A DNA stretch of 64,000 nt from Myxococcaceae bacterium. Its GTDB lineage: Bacteria; Myxococcota_A; Polyangia; Polyangiales; Ga0077539. The translations under genes and the position numbers were made by a program. The DNA is taken from NCBI GenBank assembly GCA_004297725.1, contig SCUS01000166.1, forward strand, positions 241,176-305,175, read 5' to 3'. Below are positions 1 through 10,221 of the stretch, piece after piece; position 1 is the first letter of the stretch; each line of letters opens with the position of its first letter. The notes beneath the pieces are model-generated. The model was not told the origin of the DNA. It worked only from the letters and a program-made list of their open reading frames with translations, and searched no databases.

Positions 1-242
1 GGAGCGAGCGCTCGGACGTGAGCGAGGAGCTCACCCGGCTGCGGGCGCACGCCTTCGCGATGCGTGCGCTCCTGGCCGAGGAGGGCGCCATCGGGCGGAG
101 GATGGACTTCCTGCTCCAGGAGATGGCGCGCGAGGCCAACACGCTCGGGGCGAAGGCGACGGACGCCGCGGCCACCACCGGGGTGGTCGCGTTGAAGGCA
201 GACCTTGAGCGGATGCGAGAGCAGGCGCAGAACGTCGAGTGA
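1..242 (+). CDS. yicC: YicC family endoribonuclease, C-terminal fragment
   Basis: This is the 3' end of a gene that starts before the window; the reading frame is open from base 3. The visible ~79 residues match the conserved C-terminus of YicC/YloC proteins: a helical stretch with the sequence GRRMDFLLQEMAREANTLG followed by a Lys-Glu helix ending in REQAQNVE. YicC proteins are reported as endoribonucleases acting on RNA in the cytoplasm. The gene is followed after four bases by guanylate kinase, the usual yicC-gmk neighbourhood in many bacteria, which supports both calls. The N-terminal half cannot be judged here. Confidence 0.9.
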   Translation, partial: SERSDVSEELTRLRAHAFAMRALLAEEGAIGRRMDFLLQEMAREANTLGAKATDAAATTGVVALKADLERMREQAQNVE

Positions 243-246
243 GCGG

Positions 247-855
247 ATGGACGGCTTTCTTCACCTGATCGTGACCTCGCCTTCCGGCGCCGGGAAGACG
301 ACGATGGTGCGCGCGCTGCTGGAGTCCTTCCCGCAGCTCGTGCAGAGCGTCTCGAACACCACCCGGGCTCCGAGGCCGGGCGAGGTCGACGGGCGCGACT
401 ACCACTTCGTCGAGGCGTCGCGCTTCGACGAGATGATCGCCGAGGGCGACCTCTGCGAGTGGGCCGAGGTGCACGGGCACCGGTACGGCACGTCCATGTC
501 GAGGGTGCGGCTCGCGAGGGAGACCCACCGCGGGGTGGTCTTCGTGATCGACGTGCAGGGAGCCCGGCAGGTGAAGGCCGCGATCCCCGACGCGGTGGCG
601 GTCTTCGTGCTGCCGCCGTCGTGGGAGGCGCTGGAGAGCCGCCTGCGGGGCCGTGGCACCGAGCGCGAGGAGGTCATCCAGCGGAGGCTCCGCAACGCGC
701 GCGAGGAGGTCGCGCACTACGGCCTCTTCGACTACCTGATCATCAACGACGACCTCGCGACGGCCATCGACGAGCTGAAGGGCGTCGCGCAGGCGACGGT
801 GGCCCAGCGCTCTCGAAGGGCCCACCGGGCCGAGTCGCTGCTGCGCTCGGGCTGA
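247..855 (+). CDS. gmk: Guanylate kinase
   Basis: Guanylate kinase converts GMP and ATP to GDP and ADP in the cytoplasm, an essential step of guanine nucleotide synthesis. The product is 202 residues, normal for the family. It opens with a P-loop (SPSGAGKTT, residues ~9-17), followed by the GMP-binding region with TTRAPRPGEVDGRDYHFV, and later the FVIDVQGARQV strand and the RLRGRGTE lid segment. I chose the ATG at 247 because it places the P-loop at the usual distance from the N-terminus; an in-frame TTG 42 bases upstream would add residues that do not look like the family. Only four bases separate it from yicC, so the two are probably co-transcribed. Confidence 0.96.
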   Translation: MDGFLHLIVTSPSGAGKTTMVRALLESFPQLVQSVSNTTRAPRPGEVDGRDYHFVEASRFDEMIAEGDLCEWAEVHGHRYGTSMSRVRLARETHRGVVFVIDVQGARQVKAAIPDAVAVFVLPPSWEALESRLRGRGTEREEVIQRRLRNAREEVAHYGLFDYLIINDDLATAIDELKGVAQATVAQRSRRAHRAESLLRSG

Positions 856-932
856 GCGGCAGAAGGTCCCTACCCTTCTCCCCGGGCGCCGATGGCGAAT
901 CATCGCGCGCGGCCCAACGTATCTCCCTGCCG

Positions 933-2537
<1,605 letters not shown>

Positions 2538-2564
2538 GGCCGATCGCTCCCGCGGGGCGCGACC

Positions 2565-3431
2565 CTACGAGGGCGTCACCCGGAGCTCGACGTGCGCCGT
2601 GCCGCCCTTCGGCGGGCTCACCGTGATGTCGAGCGCCCCGTCGGCCCGGCGCCACGCCGACACCACCACCGACGAGGGCAGCGGAACCGGCTTGCGGAAG
2701 CGCACCTCCACCACGCGAGGCCGAGGCGGAAGGTCGTCCTGGCACTCCGCGAGGGCGCGAGCGACGGTCCAGGTGCCGTGGACGATCGCGGTGCGAAAGC
2801 CGAAGGGCCGCGCCAGCCACGCCCTCTGGTGGATCGGGTTGAGGTCGCCCGCGATGCGCGCGTAGCGACGGCCGGTGTCCTCGGGCACCCGCACGATCAC
2901 CGAGCGCAGCGGCGCCCCCTCCACGCCCGCCGCCGGGGCCTCCCGCTTCGGCCGCTCTCCCGACGCCTCGCCTCGCCGCCGCGACAGCGCCGTCGTGGTG
3001 GTCTTCCACGCCAGCGCTCCCGCGTGGCTCGCCTCGGTGACCAGGTCGATCTCCACGCCGAGCGCGGTCTCCCGGCTGCCGGCGACGCGCGCCACCAGGT
3101 CGAGCGCCGCCCCGTCGGGCAGGCGCACCCGCTCCTCGGTGCGGTTGGCGACGTGCACGATGCCCATCGCGGCGATCGGGAACGCCCGGTCGGCCAGCAG
3201 CTCCAGATGCAGCGGCGCGGCCATGAGCTGCGGCGCCAGCGTCGGCAGCGAGCCGTCGTCGGCGAGGCCGCACACCCTGCGGTAGTCCGAGAGCCAGGTC
3301 GGGTCGGCGACCACGCCGCGGGCGCTGCGCTCGAGCGTCGGGAGCGTCGCGCCTCGGGCGAGGCCGGGGCGACGCGCCGCGAAGAGCTTCGCGTGGGCCG
3401 CGAGCAGCGAGGCGAAGGAGCCGGCGCTCAC
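2565..3431 (-). CDS. MaoC-like (R)-specific enoyl-CoA hydratase/dehydratase
   Basis: A 288-residue MaoC/hot-dog fold protein. Such proteins hydrate enoyl-acyl thioesters or dehydrate 3-hydroxyacyl thioesters. The catalytic hydratase signature is clear in the C-terminal half (YARIAGDLNPIHQRAWLA, with the Asp-Asn-His set), followed by FRTAIVHGTWTVARAL, also typical of MaoC. The N-terminal ~130 residues look like the degenerate first hot-dog domain found in double-domain hydratases. The GTG start at 3431 has an AGGAGGT ribosome site six bases upstream and overlaps the stop of the upstream gene (GTGA), so the two genes are translationally coupled. The substrate cannot be told from sequence; a fatty-acid or polyketide-related thioester is likely. 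Confidence 0.85.
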   Translation of the reverse strand: MSAGSFASLLAAHAKLFAARRPGLARGATLPTLERSARGVVADPTWLSDYRRVCGLADDGSLPTLAPQLMAAPLHLELLADRAFPIAAMGIVHVANRTEERVRLPDGAALDLVARVAGSRETALGVEIDLVTEASHAGALAWKTTTTALSRRRGEASGERPKREAPAAGVEGAPLRSVIVRVPEDTGRRYARIAGDLNPIHQRAWLARPFGFRTAIVHGTWTVARALAECQDDLPPRPRVVEVRFRKPVPLPSSVVVSAWRRADGALDITVSPPKGGTAHVELRVTPS

Positions 3432-5263
3432 CAGCCCACCTCCTGCGACCACGAGGAGGGCCACGCCGAGCCGCGGTTGCCCGCGATCTCCCGGCCATCG
3501 GGGGCGGTCACGAAGTTGCCCACGTCGCCGAAGGCCCGCTCGGCGTTGACCCTCCCGTCGCGCGATCGCATCGGCGTGAGCTGCGACCCGCGGCGCAGCG
3601 AGACCACCTCGTGTGGCCCCGGGCGCAGGTCGACCAGGGCGCCCTTGCGCGAGGCGTCGAGGAGCTGCTGCTCGTTGCCGATGGGGTCGGCGACGGTCTT
3701 GGCCTTGAGCGTCCACACCAGCAGGCTCGTCGGATCGCGGTCGGGATGGGCCTCGGCCAGCAGGTCGCTCGCGCCGTGAAACTGCTTGCCGATGTCGTTC
3801 TGGTTCACCGGTCCGGCCATGAGGCACACGCCCGCGAGCAGGTCGCACCCGGCGGGGATCTCCGTCGTGCCCGACAGCTCCGCCACCAGCGCGCTGCGCG
3901 CCGCCGCCGCGCCGAACGCGCGCACCGCGAAGTCGAAGGGAAGCCCCGAGGCCTCGACGTCGCGGCGAGACAGCCCGCCGACGTAGATGCGTTGCCCCGC
4001 GAGGGCGAAGGCCTTGCGGCCGCGGGCGGCGTTGCGGCTGAGCGCGCGCCCGGTCGGGAGGTCGGCCCAGAGCGGGATCTCCTTCACCACCCGATCGGTC
4101 ACCTCGGCGAGCTGCGAGCGAACGGCGCGCAGACGGTCCTTGCCGCCCGGGGTGAGCACGTCGATGCGCTCCAGCAGGAGCAGCTCCCTCGCGCGGTCTC
4201 GCTCGACGCCGGTGAAGTGCGCGAAGGCGTTGTAGGCCGCGCGGCCCGCCTGCTCGGTGAGCGCGTCGGAGACGTCCATCGACTGGCGCTCCTGGTAGGG
4301 CGCCGGGGCGCTCTCCTCGGCGTTCACCCCGGGCTGGATGCGCTCGCTGCGCAGCGCCAGCAGCGCCGCCCCGATGCGCCGCGCGGACGACGGCTCCATC
4401 GCCACGCGCTCTCCGGGCGTCGCGTACCCGACCTGGGCCACGAGGCCGATGCGCCAGCCCAGCGCCCGCTCCTTCGCGCCGAGGCCCGCGAGCGCCTCCA
4501 GCTCCCGCAGCGCCTCCGGGTCCGCGGGCTCGTCCATCGGCCGGAGGAACACCTGCGCCCGGCGCTTTCCCGCCGACGCGACCACCGCCGCGCGCTCCAT
4601 CGCATCGGCGAGCACGCCGAGGTGCAGCCCGGTGAGGTGCCCGATGGTCGGGATGTCGTCGACGTGGCGGAAGCGCTTGGCCCAGGCGCGCATCGGCACC
4701 GTCGCGAGGCTCGACAGCGCCCGGTGCCCCACGAAGGTCAGCAGCAGCGTGAAGGCCGTGCGGTACGGCCTCGCGAGCACCACGTGGGTGTACGCCGCGC
4801 CGTCGAGCACCGGCACGCCGGCGGTGCCGATGCGCCGCAGCAGCGCCGCCGCGCGGGCCGAGTCGCCGGGGCCGAGGAGCACGTCGCGGTGCCCGCGGAA
4901 GTTCGTCGACTGGCGGGCGGTCATCACCCCGAGCGAGCACTCCTCGAAGAGCTCGGACTCCACCGGCGCCGGACCCGGGACGAAGCCCGTCGGCCGCGGC
5001 AGCGCGAGCACCGAGAGCATCGTCTCGGCCTCCTCCCTCGTGAGCGAGACGCGCGTGCGGTATCCCACCGGCGACGACGAGTCGAGGCGCTCCGGGAGGT
5101 GATAGCGGCTGCGCTTCTCCCCCGCGCCGGCGAAGGTCGCCGCGCGCGACCGGCGCTGCTCCGGCGAAGGGGCCTCGACGGCGATGAACTCGTGGGGCTT
5201 GCTCGACCGTGGCGGAGCGGGCGCTTCGACGGAGGCGGCGGGCGTCGTCATGCCGGCGGACAT
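3428..5263 (-). CDS. Unrecognised 611-residue protein coupled to a MaoC hydratase
   Basis: I do not recognise this protein. From the ATG at 5263 it has 611 residues, no signal peptide and no convincing membrane span. It looks like a soluble mixed alpha/beta protein, with charged segments such as ERDRARELLLLERIDVL and a helical region containing DRVVKEIPLWADLPTGRALSR. The C-terminal third is rich in Asn, Gly and Asp (AGPVNQNDIGKQFHG, NFVTAPDGREIAGNRG). Codon use and GC match the neighbours, so it appears native. Its stop overlaps the GTG of the MaoC-like gene, which implies coupled expression and perhaps a shared acyl-thioester pathway. A second ATG at 5251 is an alternative start. The coding call is firm; the function is unknown. 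Confidence 0.75.
   Translation of the reverse strand: MSAGMTTPAASVEAPAPPRSSKPHEFIAVEAPSPEQRRSRAATFAGAGEKRSRYHLPERLDSSSPVGYRTRVSLTREEAETMLSVLALPRPTGFVPGPAPVESELFEECSLGVMTARQSTNFRGHRDVLLGPGDSARAAALLRRIGTAGVPVLDGAAYTHVVLARPYRTAFTLLLTFVGHRALSSLATVPMRAWAKRFRHVDDIPTIGHLTGLHLGVLADAMERAAVVASAGKRRAQVFLRPMDEPADPEALRELEALAGLGAKERALGWRIGLVAQVGYATPGERVAMEPSSARRIGAALLALRSERIQPGVNAEESAPAPYQERQSMDVSDALTEQAGRAAYNAFAHFTGVERDRARELLLLERIDVLTPGGKDRLRAVRSQLAEVTDRVVKEIPLWADLPTGRALSRNAARGRKAFALAGQRIYVGGLSRRDVEASGLPFDFAVRAFGAAAARSALVAELSGTTEIPAGCDLLAGVCLMAGPVNQNDIGKQFHGASDLLAEAHPDRDPTSLLVWTLKAKTVADPIGNEQQLLDASRKGALVDLRPGPHEVVSLRRGSQLTPMRSRDGRVNAERAFGDVGNFVTAPDGREIAGNRGSAWPSSWSQEVGW
3438..3444 (-). promoter_or_regulatory. 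Strong ribosome binding site for the MaoC-like gene
   Basis: AGGAGGT on the minus strand, six bases before the GTG at 3431. It fixes that start, although the start codon overlaps the upstream stop codon. Confidence 0.8.
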
Positions 5264-5393
5264 ATCCCGCGGCGCCTCCTGGGTCACGCGTTCTCGCCGC
5301 GCGAATTGCACGGGAATCGCCGCGTAGAATGAGCGCGCCTGCGTCGCCCGCTACGCAGCCCGGGCGCCCGGGCGAGGGGCGCGAGGGCGCTGT

Positions 5394-5506
5394 CGGTACA
5401 TCGATACCGTTGCTCCCAGAGGGTGCGACCCACACCGACCATGGATGAGATATCGGTTATCTCGGATGCGCCGACGAGTGTCGGGATAGCGTCTGAATTC
5501 CAGACG
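5394..5506. other. Cluster of short perfect inverted repeats upstream of the cysteine-repeat gene
   Basis: The 366-base gap between the 611-aa gene and the lipoprotein gene is AT-richer than its surroundings. It holds at least four short inverted repeats in a row: CGGTA/TACCG (5394-5409), GAGATA/TATCTC (5447-5463, loop TCGGT), CCGAC/GTCGG (5471-5484) and CGTCTG/CAGACG (5490-5506, loop AATTC). They could be operators or a folded leader RNA. No known riboswitch consensus was recognised. Confidence 0.45.
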
Positions 5507-5551
5507 ATTTCGAGGGATTGCAGATATGAAAGGCAGGCGACTCTTTCGGGG

Positions 5552-5581
5552 TTGATACGACTCATCCATCCGCGGAATAGT
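5552..5581 (+). promoter_or_regulatory. Possible sigma-70 type promoter for the cysteine-repeat lipoprotein
   Basis: TTGATA at 5552-5557 and AATAGT at 5576-5581 are separated by 18 bases, which would start transcription about 40 bases before the ATG at 5630. If correct, the hairpins at 5394-5506 lie upstream of the transcript and would act as DNA sites. The match is partial. Confidence 0.3.
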
Positions 5582-5629
5582 TGTCCTGTCGGGTTGAGTG
5601 GGAGTCGGCCTCTCGTGAATGATCGCGGG

Positions 5630-8600
5630 ATGCAGGCTCCCTCTATTGCCTTGTTGAGAGTGCTGATGGTGGCCGTCGCCGTCGCCTCGTGCAGCGACCA
5701 GTCGGTGGTCTCCTCGACCGACGGCTCCGCCGACGGGACCTCCGTCACCGACGCGGTGGTCTCGGACGTCCCTCGCCGCGGCTGCGGTCTCGTGACCTGC
5801 GCCAGCGCGGGCGCGACGTGCGGACCCATCGGCGACGGCTGCGGCGGAGTGCTCCACTGCGGCGACTGCGCGGCCCCGCAGACCTGCGGCGGCGGCGGTC
5901 GCTTGAGCCAGTGCGGCGGCTCCTCGGGCTGTGTCCCGCGCACCTGCGCGGCGCTCGGCGTGAGCTGCGGCCCGGCGGGCGACGGCTGCGGCGGTCTGCT
6001 CGAGTGCGGGAGCTGTCCCGACGGGCAGAGCTGCGGCGGCGGCGGAAGGCCCGGCGTCTGCGGCGCGGGCGGGGCCACGGACGCGGCGGCGGCCTGCGCT
6101 CCTCGCACCTGCGCGAGCGCGGGAGCCACCTGCGGGGCGGTCTCCGACGGCTGCGGGGGGCTGCTGATGTGCGGCTCCTGCCCGGCGGGCCAGACCTGCG
6201 GCGGCGGCGGAGTGCCTGGCCGCTGCGGAGGCAGCGCGTGCGTGCCTCGCACCTGCGCGAGCGCGGGAGCCACCTGCGGCCCGGTCGCCGATGGCTGCGG
6301 CGGACTGCTGATGTGCGGCTCCTGCGCGGCGGGCACCGCCTGCGGCGGCGGCGGGCGCGCCAGCGTGTGCGGCGTCCCTGGCGGCAGCAGCGCGTGCGTG
6401 CCTCGCACCTGCGCGAGCGCGGGCGCCAACTGCGGTCCGGTCTCCGACGGCTGCGGGGCGCTGCTGATGTGCGGCACCTGCCCGGCGGGCCAGACCTGCG
6501 GCGGCGGCGGCCGGCCGAGCGTCTGCGGCGCCGGCGGATCGGCGGACGCGGGGAGCGCGTGCGCTCGACGCACCTGCGCGAGCGCGGGGGCCAACTGCGG
6601 CCCGGTCTCCGACGGCTGCGGGGCGCTGCTGATGTGCGGCACCTGCCCGGCGGGCACCACCTGCGGCGGCGGCGGGCGCGCCAGCGTGTGCGGCTCCGGC
6701 GGAGCGCCGGACGCGGGGCGCGCCTGCGTGCCTCGCACCTGCGCGAGCGCGGGGGCCAACTGCGGTCCGGTCTCCGACGGCTGCGGGGGGCTGCTGATGT
6801 GCGGCACCTGCGCGGCGGGCACCACCTGCGGCGGCGGCGGCGTGGCGAGCGTCTGCGGCGCGCCCCGATGCGTGCCTCGCACCTGCTCCGCGGCCCGCGC
6901 CAACTGCGGCCCGGTGGCCGACGGCTGCGGCGGCCTCCTGATGTGCGGCGCCTGCGCTCCGGGCACCACCTGCGGCGGCGGCGGGACGCCCAGCGTCTGC
7001 GGCGCGCCCGGGGGGTCGTCCGCGTGCACCGGCCTCTGCCTTCGCAGGGCGATGTGCTCGGGCGGAGCGACGACCACCATCTCGGGCACCGTGGTGACCC
7101 CGGCGCTGACGGCGCCCGACCCGCTCTACAACGCCGTGGTCTACATCCCCAACGCGGCGGTCGCTCCCTTCGCGCCGGGCGTCGCGTGCGACCGCTGCGG
7201 CGCCGCGACGTCGGGCTCCCCGGTGGTGAGCGCCGTCACCGGCCCCGACGGCCGCTTCGTGCTCCGGGACGTGCCGGTGGGCGCCAACATCCCGCTGGTG
7301 ATCCAGCTCGGTCGCTGGCGCCGCCAGGTGACCATCAGCAACGTGGCGTCGTGCGTCGACAACGCGCTGCCCACCACGCTCACCCGCCTGCCTCGCAACC
7401 GCACCGAGGGTGACATCCCGCTGATGGCGATGGTCACCGGCAACGTCGACGCGCTCGAGTGCGTGCTTCGCAAGATCGGCATCTCGGACTCGGAGTTCAC
7501 CACCCCCGCGGGCGGCGGCCGGGTGCAGCTCTACGTCGCCAACGGCGCCAACGCCGGGCGCAACACTCCCCCCGCGAGCGACCTCTACAACGCCCCCGCG
7601 ACGCTCTCGCGCTACGACATGGTGCTCTTCGCCTGCGAGGGCGGGCACATCGAGAAGCCCCCCGCGGCGCAGCGCAACCTGGTGCAGTACGCCGACGCGG
7701 GCGGGCGCGTGTTCACCACGCACTTCAGCTACACGTGGCTCTACAACATCGCGCCCTTCTCCAGCGTGGCCACGTGGCGCATCCGCCAGTCGAACCCGGG
7801 CAACCCCCTCACGGGCATCGTCGACACGTCGTTTCCGCGAGGCCAGGCCTTCTCGCAGTGGCTGACCATCGTCGGCGCCTCCACCGGGCTCAACCAGATC
7901 TCCATCAACGAGCCCCGGCACGACGTCGACGCGGTGGTCGCCCCGACCGCGCGCTGGATCTACTCGAGCGCGCCCTCGACGGTGCAGCACCTGACCTTCA
8001 ACACCCCCGTCGGGGTCGCGCCGGAGACCCAGTGCGGGCGCGTGCTCTTCAGCGACTTCCACGTGAGCAACGGGCGCACGAGCGGGCGAACGTTCCCCAC
8101 GGAGTGCTCCGGGACGACCCTCACCGCGCAGGAGAAGGTGCTGGAGTTCATGCTCTTCGACCTCGCGTCGTGCGTGAGCCCCGACCTGCCGCGCCCGACC
8201 TCCTGCGTGCCTCGCACCTGCGTCGCGGCGGGCGCCACCTGCGGCCCGGTGGGCGACGGCTGCGGCGGGACCCTCAACTGCGGCGCCTGCCCGGCGGGCA
8301 CCACCTGCGGCGGCGGCGGTGTTCCGAGCGCGTGCGGCACCACGACCTGCCGCCCGCGCACCTGCGGGGACCAGGGCCTGAGCTGCGGCCCCGCGGGCGA
8401 CGGCTGCGGCGGAACCCTCAACTGCGGCACCTGCCCGGCAGGCATGACCTGCGGCGGCGGCGGAACCGTCGGCGTCTGCGGCACCCCCGCGTGTCGACCG
8501 GTGACCTGCGCGGCGCAGGGCCTGAGCTGCGGCCCCGCGGGGGACGGCTGCGGCGGAACCCTCAACTGCGGCACCTGCGCGACCGGCACCTGCGGCGGCG

Positions 8601-9355
8601 GCGGACGCCCCGGGGTGTGCGGCTCGCCGTCGTGCACGCCCACCACCTGCGCGGCGCAGGGCCTGCGCTGCGGCCCCGCGGGCGACGGCTGCGGCGGAAC
8701 CCTCGACTGCGGCACCTGCGCGGCCGGGACCACCTGCGGCGGAGGCGGGACGCCGGGCGTCTGCGGCTCGACCCCGTGCCGCCCGCAGACCTGCACGGAG
8801 CAGGGGCTCAGCTGCGGTCCGGCGGGCGACGGCTGCGGCGGCACCCTGGAGTGCGGCACCTGCGCGTCGCCGTTGACCTGCGGCGGAGGCGGGACGCCGG
8901 GCGTCTGCGGCACCTCGACGTGCAGGGCGCAGACGTGCGAGTCGCAGAGCCTGCGCTGCGGCCCGGCGGGCGACGGCTGCGGCAACACCCTCGACTGCGG
9001 AACCTGCCCCTCGGGCATGACCTGCGGCGGCGGCGGCACCCCGGGCGTCTGCGGCTCGGGCTCGTGCCGGTCGCGTAGCTGCGCCGACCAGGGCATCCAG
9101 TGCGGCCCGGCGGGCGACGGCTGCGGCAACCTGATCCAGTGCGGCAACTGCACGGCGCCGGATAGCTGCGGCGGGGCCGGGATGCCCGGCGTCTGCGGTC
9201 GAGGGCCGTGCAGCCCGCGCACCTGCGCCGCGCTCAACGCCGAGTGCGGCCCTGTCGCAGACGGCTGCGGCGGCCTGCTGGACTGCGGCCCCTGCCCGGC
9301 GGGCCAGGCCTGCGGCGGCGGCGGCGTCGCCAACCGCTGCGGCGCCCCCGGCTGA
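5630..9355 (+). CDS. Giant cysteine-repeat lipoprotein with 8+8 repeats around a unique core
   Basis: A 1241-residue secreted protein. The N-terminus is a lipoprotein signal (VAVAVASCSDQ, Cys as lipidation site), so it is probably anchored to the membrane and exposed outside the cytoplasm. I count sixteen ~45-residue repeats of the pattern C-x-x-x-[ST]-C-...-C-G-P-x-x-D-G-C-G-x-x-L-x-C-G-x-C-...-C-G-G-G-G-...-C-G, eight before and eight after a unique core. The core (about residues 475-855) begins with a carboxypeptidase-regulatory-like beta fold (SGTVVTPALTAPDP, GPDGRFVLRDVPVG). It continues with a region that looks like a ThuA/class-I-amidotransferase-like alpha/beta fold (YDMVLFACEGGHIEKP, GGRVFTTHFSYTWLYN). 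Each repeat carries about eight cysteines, suggesting a disulphide-stapled rod. The start at 5630 is chosen because it gives a clean lipobox. Ligand and function are unknown. Confidence 0.88.
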   Translation: MQAPSIALLRVLMVAVAVASCSDQSVVSSTDGSADGTSVTDAVVSDVPRRGCGLVTCASAGATCGPIGDGCGGVLHCGDCAAPQTCGGGGRLSQCGGSSGCVPRTCAALGVSCGPAGDGCGGLLECGSCPDGQSCGGGGRPGVCGAGGATDAAAACAPRTCASAGATCGAVSDGCGGLLMCGSCPAGQTCGGGGVPGRCGGSACVPRTCASAGATCGPVADGCGGLLMCGSCAAGTACGGGGRASVCGVPGGSSACVPRTCASAGANCGPVSDGCGALLMCGTCPAGQTCGGGGRPSVCGAGGSADAGSACARRTCASAGANCGPVSDGCGALLMCGTCPAGTTCGGGGRASVCGSGGAPDAGRACVPRTCASAGANCGPVSDGCGGLLMCGTCAAGTTCGGGGVASVCGAPRCVPRTCSAARANCGPVADGCGGLLMCGACAPGTTCGGGGTPSVCGAPGGSSACTGLCLRRAMCSGGATTTISGTVVTPALTAPDPLYNAVVYIPNAAVAPFAPGVACDRCGAATSGSPVVSAVTGPDGRFVLRDVPVGANIPLVIQLGRWRRQVTISNVASCVDNALPTTLTRLPRNRTEGDIPLMAMVTGNVDALECVLRKIGISDSEFTTPAGGGRVQLYVANGANAGRNTPPASDLYNAPATLSRYDMVLFACEGGHIEKPPAAQRNLVQYADAGGRVFTTHFSYTWLYNIAPFSSVATWRIRQSNPGNPLTGIVDTSFPRGQAFSQWLTIVGASTGLNQISINEPRHDVDAVVAPTARWIYSSAPSTVQHLTFNTPVGVAPETQCGRVLFSDFHVSNGRTSGRTFPTECSGTTLTAQEKVLEFMLFDLASCVSPDLPRPTSCVPRTCVAAGATCGPVGDGCGGTLNCGACPAGTTCGGGGVPSACGTTTCRPRTCGDQGLSCGPAGDGCGGTLNCGTCPAGMTCGGGGTVGVCGTPACRPVTCAAQGLSCGPAGDGCGGTLNCGTCATGTCGGGGRPGVCGSPSCTPTTCAAQGLRCGPAGDGCGGTLDCGTCAAGTTCGGGGTPGVCGSTPCRPQTCTEQGLSCGPAGDGCGGTLECGTCASPLTCGGGGTPGVCGTSTCRAQTCESQSLRCGPAGDGCGNTLDCGTCPSGMTCGGGGTPGVCGSGSCRSRSCADQGIQCGPAGDGCGNLIQCGNCTAPDSCGGAGMPGVCGRGPCSPRTCAALNAECGPVADGCGGLLDCGPCPAGQACGGGGVANRCGAPG
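5783..7020 (+). repeat. N-terminal array of eight cysteine-rich coding repeats
   Basis: Eight tandem units of about 135-170 bases encode near-identical cysteine modules. Copies 3 to 7 are particularly similar (the segment TCASAGANCGPVSDGCG recurs almost unchanged), which points to recent duplication or gene conversion. Short Gly/Ala/Asp linkers of variable length separate the units. Confidence 0.9.
8204..9352 (+). repeat. C-terminal array of eight cysteine-rich coding repeats
   Basis: Eight further units of about 140 bases with short linkers. They form a subfamily distinct from the N-terminal array: most carry CGPAGDGCGGTL instead of CGPVSDGCGGLL. The two arrays therefore expanded separately. 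The last unit (from 9209) resembles the N-terminal type again. Confidence 0.9.
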
Positions 9356-9415
9356 GCGAAGAGGCCGGTCCTTCGACCGGCCACCCGGTCCAGTGCTACG
9401 CCTGCGGGCGAAGCC

Positions 9416-10207
9416 ATGGACCTCCGCAAGAGCCTCTTCATCCTCCCCAACCTCTTCACCGTCTCGAGCATCTTCTGTGGCTTCAACGCCATCCGGCTGC
9501 TCTCCACGGCGGAGTCTCCCGCGGTCGACCCCGCGCGCTACCAGTCCGCCGCGCTGCTGCTGGTCTTCGCGATGTTCTTCGACATCATCGACGGCCGCGT
9601 GGCGAGGCTCACCCGCACGCAGTCCGCCTTCGGGCTCCAGTTCGACTCCCTCGCCGACGTCATCTCCTTCGGCGTCGCCCCCGCGCTGCTCGCGTGGCGC
9701 TGGGCGCTCGCGCCGCTCGGCGACCTCGGCGTCGCCGTGTGCTTCCTCTACGTGGCCTGCGGGGCCATCCGGCTCGCGCGCTTCAACGTGATCGCCACCC
9801 GCGAGGCGGGCGTCTCCACGAAGCCCGGCAAGTACATCGTCGGGCTGCCGATCCCCGGCGCCGCGGGGATGCTCATCGCGCTGGTGCTCGCCAACCACTC
9901 GGTGCACGGTCGGCTCTTCGCGCACCCCGCCGCGGTGGCCCTGCTCATCGCGGTGCTCTCCGCGCTGATGGTCAGCACGGTGAACTTCCGCTCCTTCAAG
10001 GACGTGCGGCTCACCGGCTGGCGCCCGCTGGCCCTCATCGCCGCGGGCGTCTCCAGCACCGTGCTCGTGGGCGCCTGGCTCGGCCCGGCCTTCGCGCTGC
10101 CGTGGCTGCTCGGCTGCTACCTCACCTTCGGCCTCGTCGAGAGCGCCGTCACCGTGGGCCGCCGGCACCGACGCCGCCGCCTCGAGCGCAGCTCCCTCAA
10201 CGACTGA
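9416..10207 (+). CDS. pssA: CDP-diacylglycerol-serine O-phosphatidyltransferase
   Basis: A 263-residue integral membrane enzyme that joins CDP-diacylglycerol and serine to give phosphatidylserine, precursor of phosphatidylethanolamine. The CDP-alcohol phosphotransferase signature is complete: D-G-x2-A-R-x8-G-x3-D-x3-D within FFDIIDGRVARL and FGLQFDSLADVISFG. The N-terminus (RKSLFILPNLFTVSSIFCGF) is typical of type II PssA. About six to eight hydrophobic segments fill the rest and the C-terminus is basic. The enzyme works at the inner membrane. No psd gene lies beside it, so it appears to be a single-gene unit. It ends shortly before a strong hairpin shared with the converging gene. Confidence 0.93.
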   Translation: MDLRKSLFILPNLFTVSSIFCGFNAIRLLSTAESPAVDPARYQSAALLLVFAMFFDIIDGRVARLTRTQSAFGLQFDSLADVISFGVAPALLAWRWALAPLGDLGVAVCFLYVACGAIRLARFNVIATREAGVSTKPGKYIVGLPIPGAAGMLIALVLANHSVHGRLFAHPAAVALLIAVLSALMVSTVNFRSFKDVRLTGWRPLALIAAGVSSTVLVGAWLGPAFALPWLLGCYLTFGLVESAVTVGRRHRRRRLERSSLND

Positions 10208-10221
10208 TCCCCCCGTTGCAG

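Noticed and set aside
8640..9055. Gene fusion or frameshift within the cysteine-repeat gene
   Set aside because: One repeat (TCATGTCGGGG) is shorter by one residue but the frame continues intact through the last repeat.
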